Shown here: positions 1 through 8,327 of the stretch, piece by piece
Position numbering within the stretch: position 1 is the stretch's first letter
Layout of the letters: every line of letters starts with the position of its first letter
Assembly: GCA_024642605.1 (NCBI GenBank)
Contig: JAHEAT010000004.1
Location: 17,150 to 81,149 of the forward strand
DNA length: 64,000 nucleotides
Source: Microbacteriaceae bacterium
GTDB taxonomy: Bacteria > Actinomycetota > Actinomycetes > Actinomycetales > Microbacteriaceae
Reading direction: 5' to 3'
Position numbers and translations under genes: made by a program
The notes under the pieces: model-generated
Told to the model about the DNA's origin: nothing
Database searches by the model: none
What the model saw: only the letters and a program-made list of their open reading frames with translations

Positions 1-1
1 A

Positions 2-79
2 CAGATTGCTAAGGGCTCAACGATTTCACTCGTGTACTACATACCTTTCGCCAACCCCACCCCAGACCCTCAGGGCTAA
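2..79 (+). CDS. 3' end of an upstream gene, probably a PASTA-domain protein (partial)
   Basis: An open frame enters from the left edge and stops with TAA at 77-79, 31 bases before pknB. The 25 visible residues include KGSTISLVYYIP followed by a Pro/Asn-rich tail. A KGS-x-I-x-L strand is how many PASTA repeats end, so this may be the C-terminus of a second Ser/Thr kinase (the PknA position of the actinobacterial pknA-pknB pair) or of a penicillin-binding protein. Too little is visible to decide. Confidence 0.55.
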   Translation, partial: QIAKGSTISLVYYIPFANPTPDPQG

Positions 80-109
80 ACTAACTACCAGAACAGCGGA
101 GTAAGAAAC

Positions 110-2104
110 TTGACCGAAAACCAACGAATCCTCGCAGACCGATATGCCGTAGGCAGCCTGATCGGCCGCGGCGGCATGGCAGACGTCTATGAAGGAATCG
201 ACAACCGACTTGGTCGCAAGGTTGCCATCAAGTTGCTTAAATCAGACCTCGCCAACGACCCGAGCTTCGAGGCTCGCTTCAAGCAAGAAGCTCAGGCATC
301 GGCACGCATGGCGCACCCAACCATCGTTCGCGTCTACGATGCCGGCGAAGAGATTTCCACCGACTCCAACGGCAACGAACGCCGCACTCCATACATCGTT
401 ATGGAGTACGTCCGCGGAACATTGCTTCGCGATCTGATTCACGAGCGACCACTGTCTATTCCTGAAGCTCTCGGCTATGCCGAGGGTGTGCTTACCGCTC
501 TCGAGTTTTCGCACAAGGCTGGCGTGATTCACCGCGACATTAAGTCGGCAAACATCATGGTTACCGACACCGGCCTGGTTAAGGTCATGGACTTCGGCAT
601 TGCCCGTGCCATCAGCGACTCTTCAACCACGCAGGCTCACACCGTTGGCATCGTGGGCACCGCGCAATATTTCAGCCCAGAACAGGCGCGCGGTGAAACC
701 GTCGATGCCCGCACCGACCTGTATTCAACCGGTGTTTTGCTGTACGAAATGCTGGCAGGTCGCCCACCGTTTAAAGGTGACACCGCGGTTTCGGTGGCCT
801 ACCAGCACGTTAGCGAAGCGGTAACTCCGCCTTCGGTGCACAACCCGCAAATCAGCGCCGAACTCGACCTCGTTGTTTTGCGCGCGCTTTCTAAAGATCG
901 CAACGACCGCTACCAGAGCGCCGAAGAATTTCGCGAACACCTGCTTGCCGCCGACATCTCAACGCCGGCCCCGGTTTCCGAAAACCCGGTTGAGGCAATC
1001 TTTGAAGACGTGCCAACCGTCACCGCCGAAACTCCGATTGAGGCAACTGAGGCACTTGAGGTTGCCGACGAAGCGCCGATGCAGCCGCTAGACGAATTCG
1101 ACGCACTGCTTGCCGCCGCAACCGATTCGACCGCCACTTCGGCAATGCCGATTTCCACCGAGGCCACGGTAGCTGAGCCGATCGAACCTGAATCGCAGCA
1201 GCTAGAGAAATCCAAGCCGGTTTATCGCCCTAGCTTCGCCGACCCAATTCCTCCAACCGAGCTGATCGGAACCGACACCAACCCGTTCGGCGCTCTCGGC
1301 GTGAACTTCAAAGACGATTCAAACCTAGACACCACGGCTATCAGCGAGGCAGCGGCGTCGGTTACCACCAAGAAGCCATTGCTTCAGAACCCAGGTTTTC
1401 TATGGGGTGCTGGATCGGCATCGGTGGTTTTCGTAGTTGGCATGTTGGTTTGGGTGCTTTCGCTGGCGTTGCCTTCGATCAGCCCCAACCCATCGGGCAT
1501 TCAGGTTGCCAATGTTGTTGGCAGCAGCTACCAGTCTGCTTACGACGCACTCACGGCGCAAAAACTGTTGGTCGATAAGCAGTACGAGGCCAGCGACACA
1601 GTGCCGGTAGACACCGTGATTCGCACCGACCCTACCGCCGGAACATCGGTGAGCGAAAACACCACAATCACGGTCTTTATCTCTACCGGTAAGTCGCAAA
1701 TTGAAATGCCAGAACTCAAAGGCATGACCGAGATTATGGCAACCGACCTGCTCGGGCAGAGCAAGCTCGTGCTTGGAGAAATCTTGCAGGGGCATTCGGC
1801 GACTGTGCCGCAGGGCCAAGTTATCGAAAGTGATCCTTCAGCCGGCACCATGGTTGCCGAGGGCACCGTGGTTAACCTGACCATCTCTGATGGCCTCGTG
1901 GTTGTGCCAGATGTTCGCAACTACTCAATCAGCGAAGCCAAGAGCCTGCTAACGGCGGCCGACGTGGCTTTGACGGTTGAGATTGGCACCTTAGATGCCT
2001 GCGAGACCGACCCTCAGGGAACAACCGTGGTAGATCAGTCGATTCTGCCAGGCACAACGCCGGCCGGCTCGGTTATTACGCTCTACGTTTCGTGCACGCC
2101 GTAG
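110..2104 (+). CDS. pknB: Serine/threonine protein kinase with PASTA repeats (PknB type)
   Basis: Transmembrane Ser/Thr kinase of the PknB family, which senses muropeptides or lipid II and phosphorylates cell-wall and division proteins. Residues 1-275 are the kinase domain: glycine-rich loop GRGGMADVYEG (19-29), ATP-binding Lys41, catalytic loop HRDIKSAN with Asp143, and DFG Asp161. A long Ala/Glu/Thr/Pro-rich juxtamembrane linker follows, then one membrane helix at about 430-453 and three extracellular PASTA repeats starting near 464, 530 and 598. The start is a TTG preceded by CGGAGTAAG at a normal distance. The 664-residue length is normal for a three- to four-PASTA PknB. Next to trpG and crgA it sits in the conserved actinobacterial pstP-rodA-pbpA-pknA-pknB neighbourhood. 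Domain calls are read directly; function is by family. Confidence 0.96.
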   Translation: MTENQRILADRYAVGSLIGRGGMADVYEGIDNRLGRKVAIKLLKSDLANDPSFEARFKQEAQASARMAHPTIVRVYDAGEEISTDSNGNERRTPYIVMEYVRGTLLRDLIHERPLSIPEALGYAEGVLTALEFSHKAGVIHRDIKSANIMVTDTGLVKVMDFGIARAISDSSTTQAHTVGIVGTAQYFSPEQARGETVDARTDLYSTGVLLYEMLAGRPPFKGDTAVSVAYQHVSEAVTPPSVHNPQISAELDLVVLRALSKDRNDRYQSAEEFREHLLAADISTPAPVSENPVEAIFEDVPTVTAETPIEATEALEVADEAPMQPLDEFDALLAAATDSTATSAMPISTEATVAEPIEPESQQLEKSKPVYRPSFADPIPPTELIGTDTNPFGALGVNFKDDSNLDTTAISEAAASVTTKKPLLQNPGFLWGAGSASVVFVVGMLVWVLSLALPSISPNPSGIQVANVVGSSYQSAYDALTAQKLLVDKQYEASDTVPVDTVIRTDPTAGTSVSENTTITVFISTGKSQIEMPELKGMTEIMATDLLGQSKLVLGEILQGHSATVPQGQVIESDPSAGTMVAEGTVVNLTISDGLVVVPDVRNYSISEAKSLLTAADVALTVEIGTLDACETDPQGTTVVDQSILPGTTPAGSVITLYVSCTP

Positions 2105-2121
2105 CGGCCGACAAGTAACTT

Positions 2122-2775
2122 CTAAAGATTGACCATTGGGCTGAGCGACTTTGCGCGCTCGGCCGCGCCGACCAAGCCAATCGACTCTAGCCAGTTGCCC
2201 AGCATTTGGTAGCCACCCTCGGTGAGCACGCTCTCTGGGTGATACTGCACACCAAAGATGGGGCGAGTTGCGTGACGCAAGCCCATGATCACGCCGCCTG
2301 CGCTGTTTTCACCTGGCACGGTTCGTGCGGTAACAATGAGGTCAGGCGGCACGGTTGAATCTACAACCGCGAGCGAGTGGTAGCGGGTTGCCGTAAAAGG
2401 TTGTGACACGCCTTCGAATACCAGCGAACCGTCGTGCTCAACCTTCGAGGTCTTGCCGTGCATGAGTTCTTCGGCTTGGCGTACGGTGGCGCCCATGGCT
2501 TCGGCGATTGCCTGATGTCCGAGACACACACCAAAAACCGGCAGGTCATTTTCGAGCGCAAATTTCACAACTGGGATGCTCAATCCGGCGTCTGCCGGAG
2601 TGCCCGGCCCTGGAGAAATGAGCACTGCGTCGTAGTTGCTCAACAGGGCGGGGAGCTCATCCTTGGTCACAACATCGTTGCGTAAAACCTCGGTTTGCGC
2701 GCCTAGTTGCTGAAGGTAGCCGTTGAGCGTGTAAACGAAGGAGTCGTAATTGTCGAGCACGAGGATTTTAGTCAT
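2122..2775 (-). CDS. trpG: Glutamine amidotransferase subunit of anthranilate/aminodeoxychorismate synthase
   Basis: Class I glutamine amidotransferase (217 aa) that releases ammonia from glutamine for anthranilate synthase (tryptophan) or aminodeoxychorismate synthase (folate). The catalytic triad is visible: Cys84 in GVCLGHQ, and His179 and Glu181 in QYHPESV. The oxyanion segment ISPGPGTP lies at 53-60. It ends 17 bases from the convergent pknB stop. The same gene sits beside pknB in mycobacteria (annotated trpG or pabA). No TrpE/PabB partner is in the window, so whether it serves one or both pathways cannot be told here; the name pabA would be equally acceptable. Confidence 0.93.
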   Translation of the reverse strand: MTKILVLDNYDSFVYTLNGYLQQLGAQTEVLRNDVVTKDELPALLSNYDAVLISPGPGTPADAGLSIPVVKFALENDLPVFGVCLGHQAIAEAMGATVRQAEELMHGKTSKVEHDGSLVFEGVSQPFTATRYHSLAVVDSTVPPDLIVTARTVPGENSAGGVIMGLRHATRPIFGVQYHPESVLTEGGYQMLGNWLESIGLVGAAERAKSLSPMVNL

Positions 2776-2811
2776 GACACGTTAAGCCTATCCTGCGCTT
2801 ACAATTGCCCT

Positions 2812-3111
2812 ATGTCTGAATCTGTAGAGAAGAACAACAAGCCAGCTAAAGCTTCGAAGCCAGCCAAGCCTGCAAAACCTGCCAAGGCCGCCAAGCTCAG
2901 CGGAGACAACCTGCCAAACCCGGTCTGGTTTAAGCCAGTGATGTTTGGTTTCATGTTGCTCGGCCTAGCTTGGATCGTCACCTTCTACATCTCGGGTGCG
3001 CAGTTGCCTCTCGGCGGCATGTTTCCTGAGGTTAACATCGGCAGCTGGAACATCGCCATCGGCTTTGGTTTGCTTATGGTCGGCTTCGGCATGGCTACTC
3101 GCTGGAAGTAA
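2812..3111 (+). CDS. crgA: Cell division protein CrgA
   Basis: Small actinobacterial septation protein (99 aa from the ATG at 2812). The first 30 residues are a Lys/Pro/Ala-rich cytoplasmic tail with repeated PAK units. The conserved part follows: NPVWFKPVMFGFMLLG, a first membrane helix at about 42-60, a short external loop with LPLGG, and a second helix at about 78-95 ending in RWK. CrgA recruits or stabilises divisome proteins (FtsZ, PBPs, CwsA) in actinobacteria. The frame stays open upstream to 2707, but that part overlaps the start of the divergent trpG, and the ATG at 2812 gives the family-typical length. Divergent from trpG, convergent with the rhomboid gene. Confidence 0.93.
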   Translation: MSESVEKNNKPAKASKPAKPAKPAKAAKLSGDNLPNPVWFKPVMFGFMLLGLAWIVTFYISGAQLPLGGMFPEVNIGSWNIAIGFGLLMVGFGMATRWK

Positions 3112-3125
3112 TCCAGCCCCAAACC

Positions 3126-3944
3126 TTAACTCAGCAGCTTTACCGCAAAGGTGACGCTTGCCGAAATCATCAACGCCGCTAGCCCGACGAGCAACCCGAG
3201 TTGCATGTTCGACTGCTCGGCGCGACGCGTCTTTGAGTATATAAAAGCAACCAGCCCGCCAATTACAAGGCCACCGATGTGCGCTTGCCACGAGATGCCT
3301 GGGTTTAGAAAAGTGAAAACCAGGTTGATGGCAATGACGCCAACGATTGAGTTTGAGTTTGCCCCGAGGCTGCGAAGCACAATGAAGTAAGCACCCATCA
3401 GGCCGAAGATTCCGCCCGATGCTCCTAGAACGCCACCCACCGGATTACCGAACAGCAGCACGGCAACCGAACCGCCCAAGATCGACAGCAAGTAAAGAGC
3501 AAAGAACCGCAGTCGGCCGAGCATTGGTTCGAGCACTCCACCCAAGATGTAGAGCGTGTACATGTTGAGCACGATGTGCAGTGCAGAGCTCGGGTCGGTT
3601 AGTAGGTTATCCGAGTGAATAAAGCCACACGTGATCATGCGCCAAGGTTCGGCGAGTGTGGCAATCGGTACGTAATAGAGGTAGTCGGTGAGCAGGCCGC
3701 CGGTGAGAATCTGCAGCGCGTAGAGCACCACATTGGCCAGGATGAGCGCCTTGGTGATTACCGCACCACTCGGCGTGCGGCGTCGAAGAAGCGTTGGCGT
3801 CTTAGAAGAGCTCGTGTTGCTACCGGCATCTTCGGGGCACAAAAATCCCACCGAAGCCTCGGTTTGGCACTGCGGGCAGATAAGTCGTTCGCAGCGTTGG
3901 CAACGAACGTAAGCCTCGCGGTCAGGATGCCGGTAGCAAAACAT
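3126..3944 (-). CDS. Rhomboid family intramembrane serine protease with N-terminal zinc-ribbon
   Basis: Integral-membrane serine protease (272 aa). The first about 38 residues form a Cys/His cluster (CYRHP, RCQRC, CPQC, LCPEDA) typical of the B-box-like zinc module fused to actinobacterial rhomboids. The membrane domain (about 62-268) has six to seven hydrophobic helices, the active-site GASGG with Ser176, the second catalytic residue His222 in AHIGG, and the HIVLN segment in the helix that normally carries the oxyanion Asn. Its substrate is unknown. It starts 7 bases downstream of ppiA on the same strand, so the two are probably cotranscribed, as in many Microbacteriaceae. Confidence 0.92.
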   Translation of the reverse strand: MFCYRHPDREAYVRCQRCERLICPQCQTEASVGFLCPEDAGSNTSSSKTPTLLRRRTPSGAVITKALILANVVLYALQILTGGLLTDYLYYVPIATLAEPWRMITCGFIHSDNLLTDPSSALHIVLNMYTLYILGGVLEPMLGRLRFFALYLLSILGGSVAVLLFGNPVGGVLGASGGIFGLMGAYFIVLRSLGANSNSIVGVIAINLVFTFLNPGISWQAHIGGLVIGGLVAFIYSKTRRAEQSNMQLGLLVGLAALMISASVTFAVKLLS

Positions 3945-3951
3945 CGAAGAG

Positions 3952-4479
3952 TTAGACGCGCTCGATTGAAACGCTCTGGATGATTACCTCGGCGAGTGGT
4001 CGGTCTTGTGCGCCGGTTTCGACGGCTGCAATCTTGTCGACAACGGTCTTGCTGGCTTCGTCGGCAACTTCACCAAAGATGGTGTGCTTGCCCCAGAGCC
4101 AAGAGGTGTCGGCGACTGTAATAAAGAACTGCGAGCCGTTAGTGCCAGGCCCAGCGTTGGCCATCGCTAGCTTGTATGGCTGGTCGAAGCGAAGTTCGGC
4201 GTGTGGCTCGTCTTTGAAGTTGTAACCCGGGCCGCCGTATCCCATGCCCAGTGGGTCGCCGCCCTGAATCATGAAGCCTGGGATGATGCGGTGAAAGATC
4301 ACGCCATCGTAGAGCGGTGCGGTGGTCTTAGCGCCGGTCTTAGGGTCTGTCCACTCCTTGGTGCCTTCGGCCAAACCTTCGAAGTTGGCTACGGTGATTG
4401 GAGCGTGGTCGCCAAAAAGGTTGATCTTGATGTCGCCGTGGTTGGTGTGCAAAGTTGCTACAGAAGTGTGGATAGTCAT
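3952..4479 (-). CDS. ppiA: Peptidyl-prolyl cis-trans isomerase, cyclophilin type
   Basis: Cytoplasmic cyclophilin (175 aa) catalysing prolyl isomerisation. Family signatures are visible: FHRIIPGFMIQGGDP with the catalytic Arg, GPGTNGSQFFIT, and LWGKHTIFGEV. There is no signal peptide. The ATG start gives MTIHTSVATLHTNHGDI, which matches the usual first beta strand. It is the first gene of a leftward pair with the rhomboid gene and lies divergent from the glycosyltransferase at 4545. In mycobacteria ppiA also lies in the origin region next to the crgA cluster. Confidence 0.95.
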   Translation of the reverse strand: MTIHTSVATLHTNHGDIKINLFGDHAPITVANFEGLAEGTKEWTDPKTGAKTTAPLYDGVIFHRIIPGFMIQGGDPLGMGYGGPGYNFKDEPHAELRFDQPYKLAMANAGPGTNGSQFFITVADTSWLWGKHTIFGEVADEASKTVVDKIAAVETGAQDRPLAEVIIQSVSIERV

Positions 4480-4544
4480 GGCTCTATTGTCGCACTTTGA
4501 GACTCGGTAGACTTGAACTTCAGACAGACAGTGAGCCCCTTAGC

Positions 4545-5768
4545 GTGCACATAGCGATTTTTCTAGACCAGCATCCGAGGTCACTGGGTGGTATCCAAAC
4601 CTCGGTGATGCTGCAGAAAAAGTACCTCGAGCGTGCCGGCCACCGCGTAACCATCATCTGTCCAAACTCCAGCAAGGTTCGAGCCACCGACGGTTTTTGG
4701 CTGCTGCCATCTTGGCCAATTTCGCTCAACGGTGAGTTCACTTTCGTTAGCAACGTAAGACGTTCGCGCAAGCGACTCGACCGTGGTTTTAACGAGCTGC
4801 ACGACAAGTTCGACCTGGTTCACATTCAGGGCGACATGTGGTCGGGCATTATTGGCCTCGGGTTCGCTCAACGCCAGCGCCTGCCGATTGTGCAGACCAT
4901 GCACTTCAACCTGAGCTCGGCCATTCAAAACCTTTTGGGCAAGTGGCCAACCAGATTCTTGTTCTGGTTGTTCTCGCGCGAACTTCTGAAGCACGTCAAC
5001 CGCCCTCGCAACGGCACCACGGGTGACCCTTGGCACTACCTACGGTTACTGGCAGCCGAGGCTTCGATCGTGTTTGCCCCATCGCACCACTTTGCGCACG
5101 ACCTCGTAGAAAACGGCGTTGCCGAGCAGGTTAAGGTCATGCACAACGGCATCGACGACGACACCATCGCCTCGATTCTGGCCCACGCCAAAGAACACCC
5201 AACGGTTCGCGTTGCGGGCGAACCGGTGCGCTTGGTTTGGTCGGGACGTTTGCAAATCGAGAAGCGTCCGCTCGAATTCATCCGTGCGTTCGCTTTAGCA
5301 GACGTCAACGCCACCGTCGACATCTACGGCAAGGGATACCAGTTCAAGAAGGCAGCAAGGCTCATCAAAGAGCTCGGGCTCGAGAGCAAGGTGAAACTTC
5401 GCGGCAGCGTGCCTTACGCCAAGATGTTGCGCATTTTTGCCGACGCAGATGCCCTGGTGCAAACATCGGTGGGCTTTGAAACTCAAGGCATGACGGTTTA
5501 CGAGGCGGCAGCCACCGGTACCCCGAGCATCTTGTGCGACACCAACATCGCTGGCGAGTTTGCTGCAGGTTCGCACTGGGTGGTCAAGGATGCCTCGGTG
5601 GAGGCACTGGCAGATTCGATTCGGCAGGCGGTTAACGACATCGAGGCGGGCGACCGTCGCGGCGACAACCTGGTGAACGAAGAGCACCTGCTGCAGTCTG
5701 GAGCAACCGCAATCATGCTCAACTATTATCGAAGCGTCATAGAGCACCACGAATCGCCTAAGTATTAA
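4545..5768 (+). CDS. GT4-type glycosyltransferase, first of a tandem paralogous pair
   Basis: Retaining GT-B glycosyltransferase (407 aa from the GTG at 4545). The N-terminal Rossmann half has HIAIFLDQHPRSLGGIQTSVMLQKKYLE and VHIQGDMW. The C-terminal nucleotide-sugar half has LVWSGRLQIEKRPLEFI, VDIYGKG and the E-x7-E region GFETQGMTVYEAAATGTP, characteristic of GT4. A TTG at 4497 is in frame, but the GTG at 4545 makes the N-terminus align residue for residue with the next gene (MHILFFSDHHPDSLGGVQTS) and gives nearly the same length. Acceptor and sugar donor are unknown; envelope glycolipid or exopolysaccharide synthesis is plausible. Confidence 0.85.
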   Translation: MHIAIFLDQHPRSLGGIQTSVMLQKKYLERAGHRVTIICPNSSKVRATDGFWLLPSWPISLNGEFTFVSNVRRSRKRLDRGFNELHDKFDLVHIQGDMWSGIIGLGFAQRQRLPIVQTMHFNLSSAIQNLLGKWPTRFLFWLFSRELLKHVNRPRNGTTGDPWHYLRLLAAEASIVFAPSHHFAHDLVENGVAEQVKVMHNGIDDDTIASILAHAKEHPTVRVAGEPVRLVWSGRLQIEKRPLEFIRAFALADVNATVDIYGKGYQFKKAARLIKELGLESKVKLRGSVPYAKMLRIFADADALVQTSVGFETQGMTVYEAAATGTPSILCDTNIAGEFAAGSHWVVKDASVEALADSIRQAVNDIEAGDRRGDNLVNEEHLLQSGATAIMLNYYRSVIEHHESPKY

Positions 5769-5816
5769 ACCCGGTTTTGCAAAAGCAAACGGCCCACGAG
5801 TAGAGAGGTAACGGCA

Positions 5817-7043
5817 GTGCACATTTTGTTTTTCTCTGACCACCACCCCGATTCACTCGGCGGCGTTCAAACCAGCCTTTTGCTTCAAAAAAAGTATCTC
5901 GAGAACCTCGGCCACAAAGTCACCGTGGTCGCATCGCGCCGTTACCGTCGCGGTCGCACCGAAGGGTTTATCGAGGTGCCCTCGTTGCCGCTGCCGCCAA
6001 CCGGCGCGTATTCGATTCAGCCATCGTTGCACCTTGCCTTTCGCAAGGCAGAGCGTGCGCTAGCCGAATTGGCCGAACCGGTTGATGTGGTTCACATTCA
6101 GGCCGACATGTGGCAGGCAATCGTTGGCGCCAAATGGGCCATCGATCACAAGATTCCTCTGGTCTGGACGGTGCACACCAATCTGCAGGTTGCCTTTGAC
6201 CACAATGTTGGCAAGATCGGCCGCAAGACCGTTGGTCAGGTGATGAACCTTTGGGCTTCTAGCTTCTTGCACCAAGACATGCCAAAAAAGAGCGGTTCGC
6301 TTTGGGCCTTTCAGGAACAAATCGCTCGAAACGCCAACTTCGTGGCAGCACCATCTGGGCACTTCGCGCAGGAGCTGGTGAACCACGGAGTTATCGACAA
6401 GACTCTGGTAATTCCAAACGGCGTTGACGACGAGGTGGTCGAAGGCATCGAGATTCGCGCCGCCCACGCCGCCGAAGATTTGGCCACCCGCAAAATCAAG
6501 ATCATCTGGGCCGGCAGATTGAGTTCTGAAAAGCGCATCAGTGAATTCTTGGGTGCCTTTGCCCAGGCCGACCTTAAGAACGTCGAACTCGATGTTTACG
6601 GCTCGGGCCAACTCGAGGCAAAGGTGCGTTTGCTGGTGCACCACCTGGGCATTGCCAAAGTTGCCCACATCAAGGGCCGCCTGCCACACAAAAAACTGGT
6701 TGCCACGTTTGCCACCGCCGACGCCGTTTGCCAAACATCGCTGGGCTTTGAAACCCAGGGCATGACCGTGTATGAATCGATTTCGGTTGGTACGCCGGTA
6801 TTTGTGGTCGACCCGCAGATTGCTGGCGAACTGCCGGCCGAAAACGTGTGGGTTTCAAAGAAGCCCGATGTCGACTCCATGGCCAAGAGCTTGCGCGCGA
6901 TGGTTGCCGACATTCGTTCGGGCAACACCAAGCGTGCCGTAAACACCGGCGAATGGACCGTGCTTCAAAGCAAACTCACCGATAAATGGCTAAAGATTTA
7001 CGGCGACGCCATAGACCAAGGCCCAAAGCGATTTCACATTTAG
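5817..7043 (+). CDS. GT4-type glycosyltransferase, second of a tandem paralogous pair
   Basis: Second GT-B/GT4 enzyme (408 aa) with the same motif order as its upstream neighbour: SLGGVQTSLLLQKKYLE, VHIQADMW, IIWAGRLSSEKRI, LDVYGSGQ and GFETQGMTVYESISVGTP. The GTG start is preceded by AGAGAGG at a good distance. The pair is most simply a tandem duplication followed by divergence, mainly in the central region that often determines the acceptor. It lies 48 bases after the first copy and 9 bases before an MFS transporter, suggesting one transcription unit. Substrates cannot be assigned. Confidence 0.87.
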   Translation: MHILFFSDHHPDSLGGVQTSLLLQKKYLENLGHKVTVVASRRYRRGRTEGFIEVPSLPLPPTGAYSIQPSLHLAFRKAERALAELAEPVDVVHIQADMWQAIVGAKWAIDHKIPLVWTVHTNLQVAFDHNVGKIGRKTVGQVMNLWASSFLHQDMPKKSGSLWAFQEQIARNANFVAAPSGHFAQELVNHGVIDKTLVIPNGVDDEVVEGIEIRAAHAAEDLATRKIKIIWAGRLSSEKRISEFLGAFAQADLKNVELDVYGSGQLEAKVRLLVHHLGIAKVAHIKGRLPHKKLVATFATADAVCQTSLGFETQGMTVYESISVGTPVFVVDPQIAGELPAENVWVSKKPDVDSMAKSLRAMVADIRSGNTKRAVNTGEWTVLQSKLTDKWLKIYGDAIDQGPKRFHI

Positions 7044-7052
7044 ACTCAAACG

Positions 7053-8324
7053 GTGAGTGAAACTACAAAACTTCGCAGGTCGCCAAACTTCGTTTGGCTC
7101 TGGACCGGACAAACCATTTCGGTACTCGGTTCGCAACTTTCTGGGCTAGCTCTCCCGGTTTTTGCCGTTACCTTGCTGGGCGTCACCGAGGCGCAACTTG
7201 GGCTTCTGGGAACCTTCGACAACGCAGCTTTCTTGGTATTCGCCCTGCTTGCCGGAGCTTGGGTTGACCGCTGGGTGAAGCGTCGAGTAATGATCGTGGC
7301 CGACCTGGTTCGCATGGTTTCGGTAGCGGCGATCCCCGTTCTCTACTTCACCGGCTTGTTTCAGTTTTGGCACCTGCTGGTTCTGGGTGCCATCATCGGC
7401 ACGGCAACGGTGTTCTTCGATGTGGCCTCGCAGTCGATTATCCCGATTCTTTTTAAAGACGAACAGATTGGCTCGGCCAACTCTGCAATCGAAACCTCTA
7501 GTCAGATTGCCGGCATCGGCGGGCCGTCGCTGGTGGGTTGGCTCCTGCTGTTCTTGAAAGCGCCATTCTTGCTCTTGGCCGATGCGGTTTCGTTTTTGGT
7601 GTCGGCCCTAACGCTCTCGGTGATTCGCGATAACGAAGTACCTAAACCAACCGAAGACCGCCGTAAGCTGCGCGAAGAAATTGCCGAGGGCCTAAAGTTT
7701 GTTTGGAACCAGCCACTGATTCGACGCATCTCTTTTACGACTGCAACCTCGAATCTCTTTAACTCGTTGGCCATGGTGCTGTTTCCGATTTTCATCTTGC
7801 GCTACCTCGATATATCGGTTGGTGTTTGGGGTCTGATGATGTCGGTGGCTTCGGTGGGTGGCTTGCTCGGGGCCATGTCGGCCAGCAAACTGATGAAGAT
7901 TATCGGCGAGGGTCAACTAATCGTTTATTCGGCAGTCGCCAGCGGGTTGGTTTTTCTTGTGATTCCAATCGTCGCATTCTTGCCTCACGACCTAGCCCCG
8001 TGGATTCTCACGGTGGTTGAATTTTGCATCTCGTTCTTGGTGCTCACCTACAACATCACTCAGGTTTCGGCTCGCCAGCGCCTGTGCCCAAAGCCGCTGC
8101 TCGGCCGCATGAACGCATCGATTCGCTTTATGGTTTGGGGCGTAATGCCAATCGGTTCGCTAATCGGTGGGCTAATCGGCCAAGGGTTCGGTGTGGTTAC
8201 GGCGCTGATTGTTGGAGCGGTTGGCAACTTCTTCTCGGCACTGTGGATCTTCTTTAGCCCACTCCGCACCATGCGCACCATGCCATCGGTGCCAGAAGGC
8301 AGCGAAGAAGATTCGGCCAACTAG
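7053..8324 (+). CDS. MFS transporter
   Basis: Twelve-helix major facilitator (423 aa, GTG start). It begins SPNFVWLWTGQTISVLGSQL, typical of the MFS_3/enterobactin-exporter-like group, with the loop 2-3 motif GAWVDRWVKRRVMI and a central SAIETSSQIAGIGGPSLVGW segment. Members usually export drugs, siderophores or metabolites; the cargo here is unknown. Only 9 bases separate it from the glycosyltransferase pair, so it may move a product of those enzymes, but that is only a context inference. Its stop lies 3 bases before the end of the convergent CoA-transferase gene. Confidence 0.88.
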   Translation: MSETTKLRRSPNFVWLWTGQTISVLGSQLSGLALPVFAVTLLGVTEAQLGLLGTFDNAAFLVFALLAGAWVDRWVKRRVMIVADLVRMVSVAAIPVLYFTGLFQFWHLLVLGAIIGTATVFFDVASQSIIPILFKDEQIGSANSAIETSSQIAGIGGPSLVGWLLLFLKAPFLLLADAVSFLVSALTLSVIRDNEVPKPTEDRRKLREEIAEGLKFVWNQPLIRRISFTTATSNLFNSLAMVLFPIFILRYLDISVGVWGLMMSVASVGGLLGAMSASKLMKIIGEGQLIVYSAVASGLVFLVIPIVAFLPHDLAPWILTVVEFCISFLVLTYNITQVSARQRLCPKPLLGRMNASIRFMVWGVMPIGSLIGGLIGQGFGVVTALIVGAVGNFFSALWIFFSPLRTMRTMPSVPEGSEEDSAN

Positions 8325-8327
8325 CCG

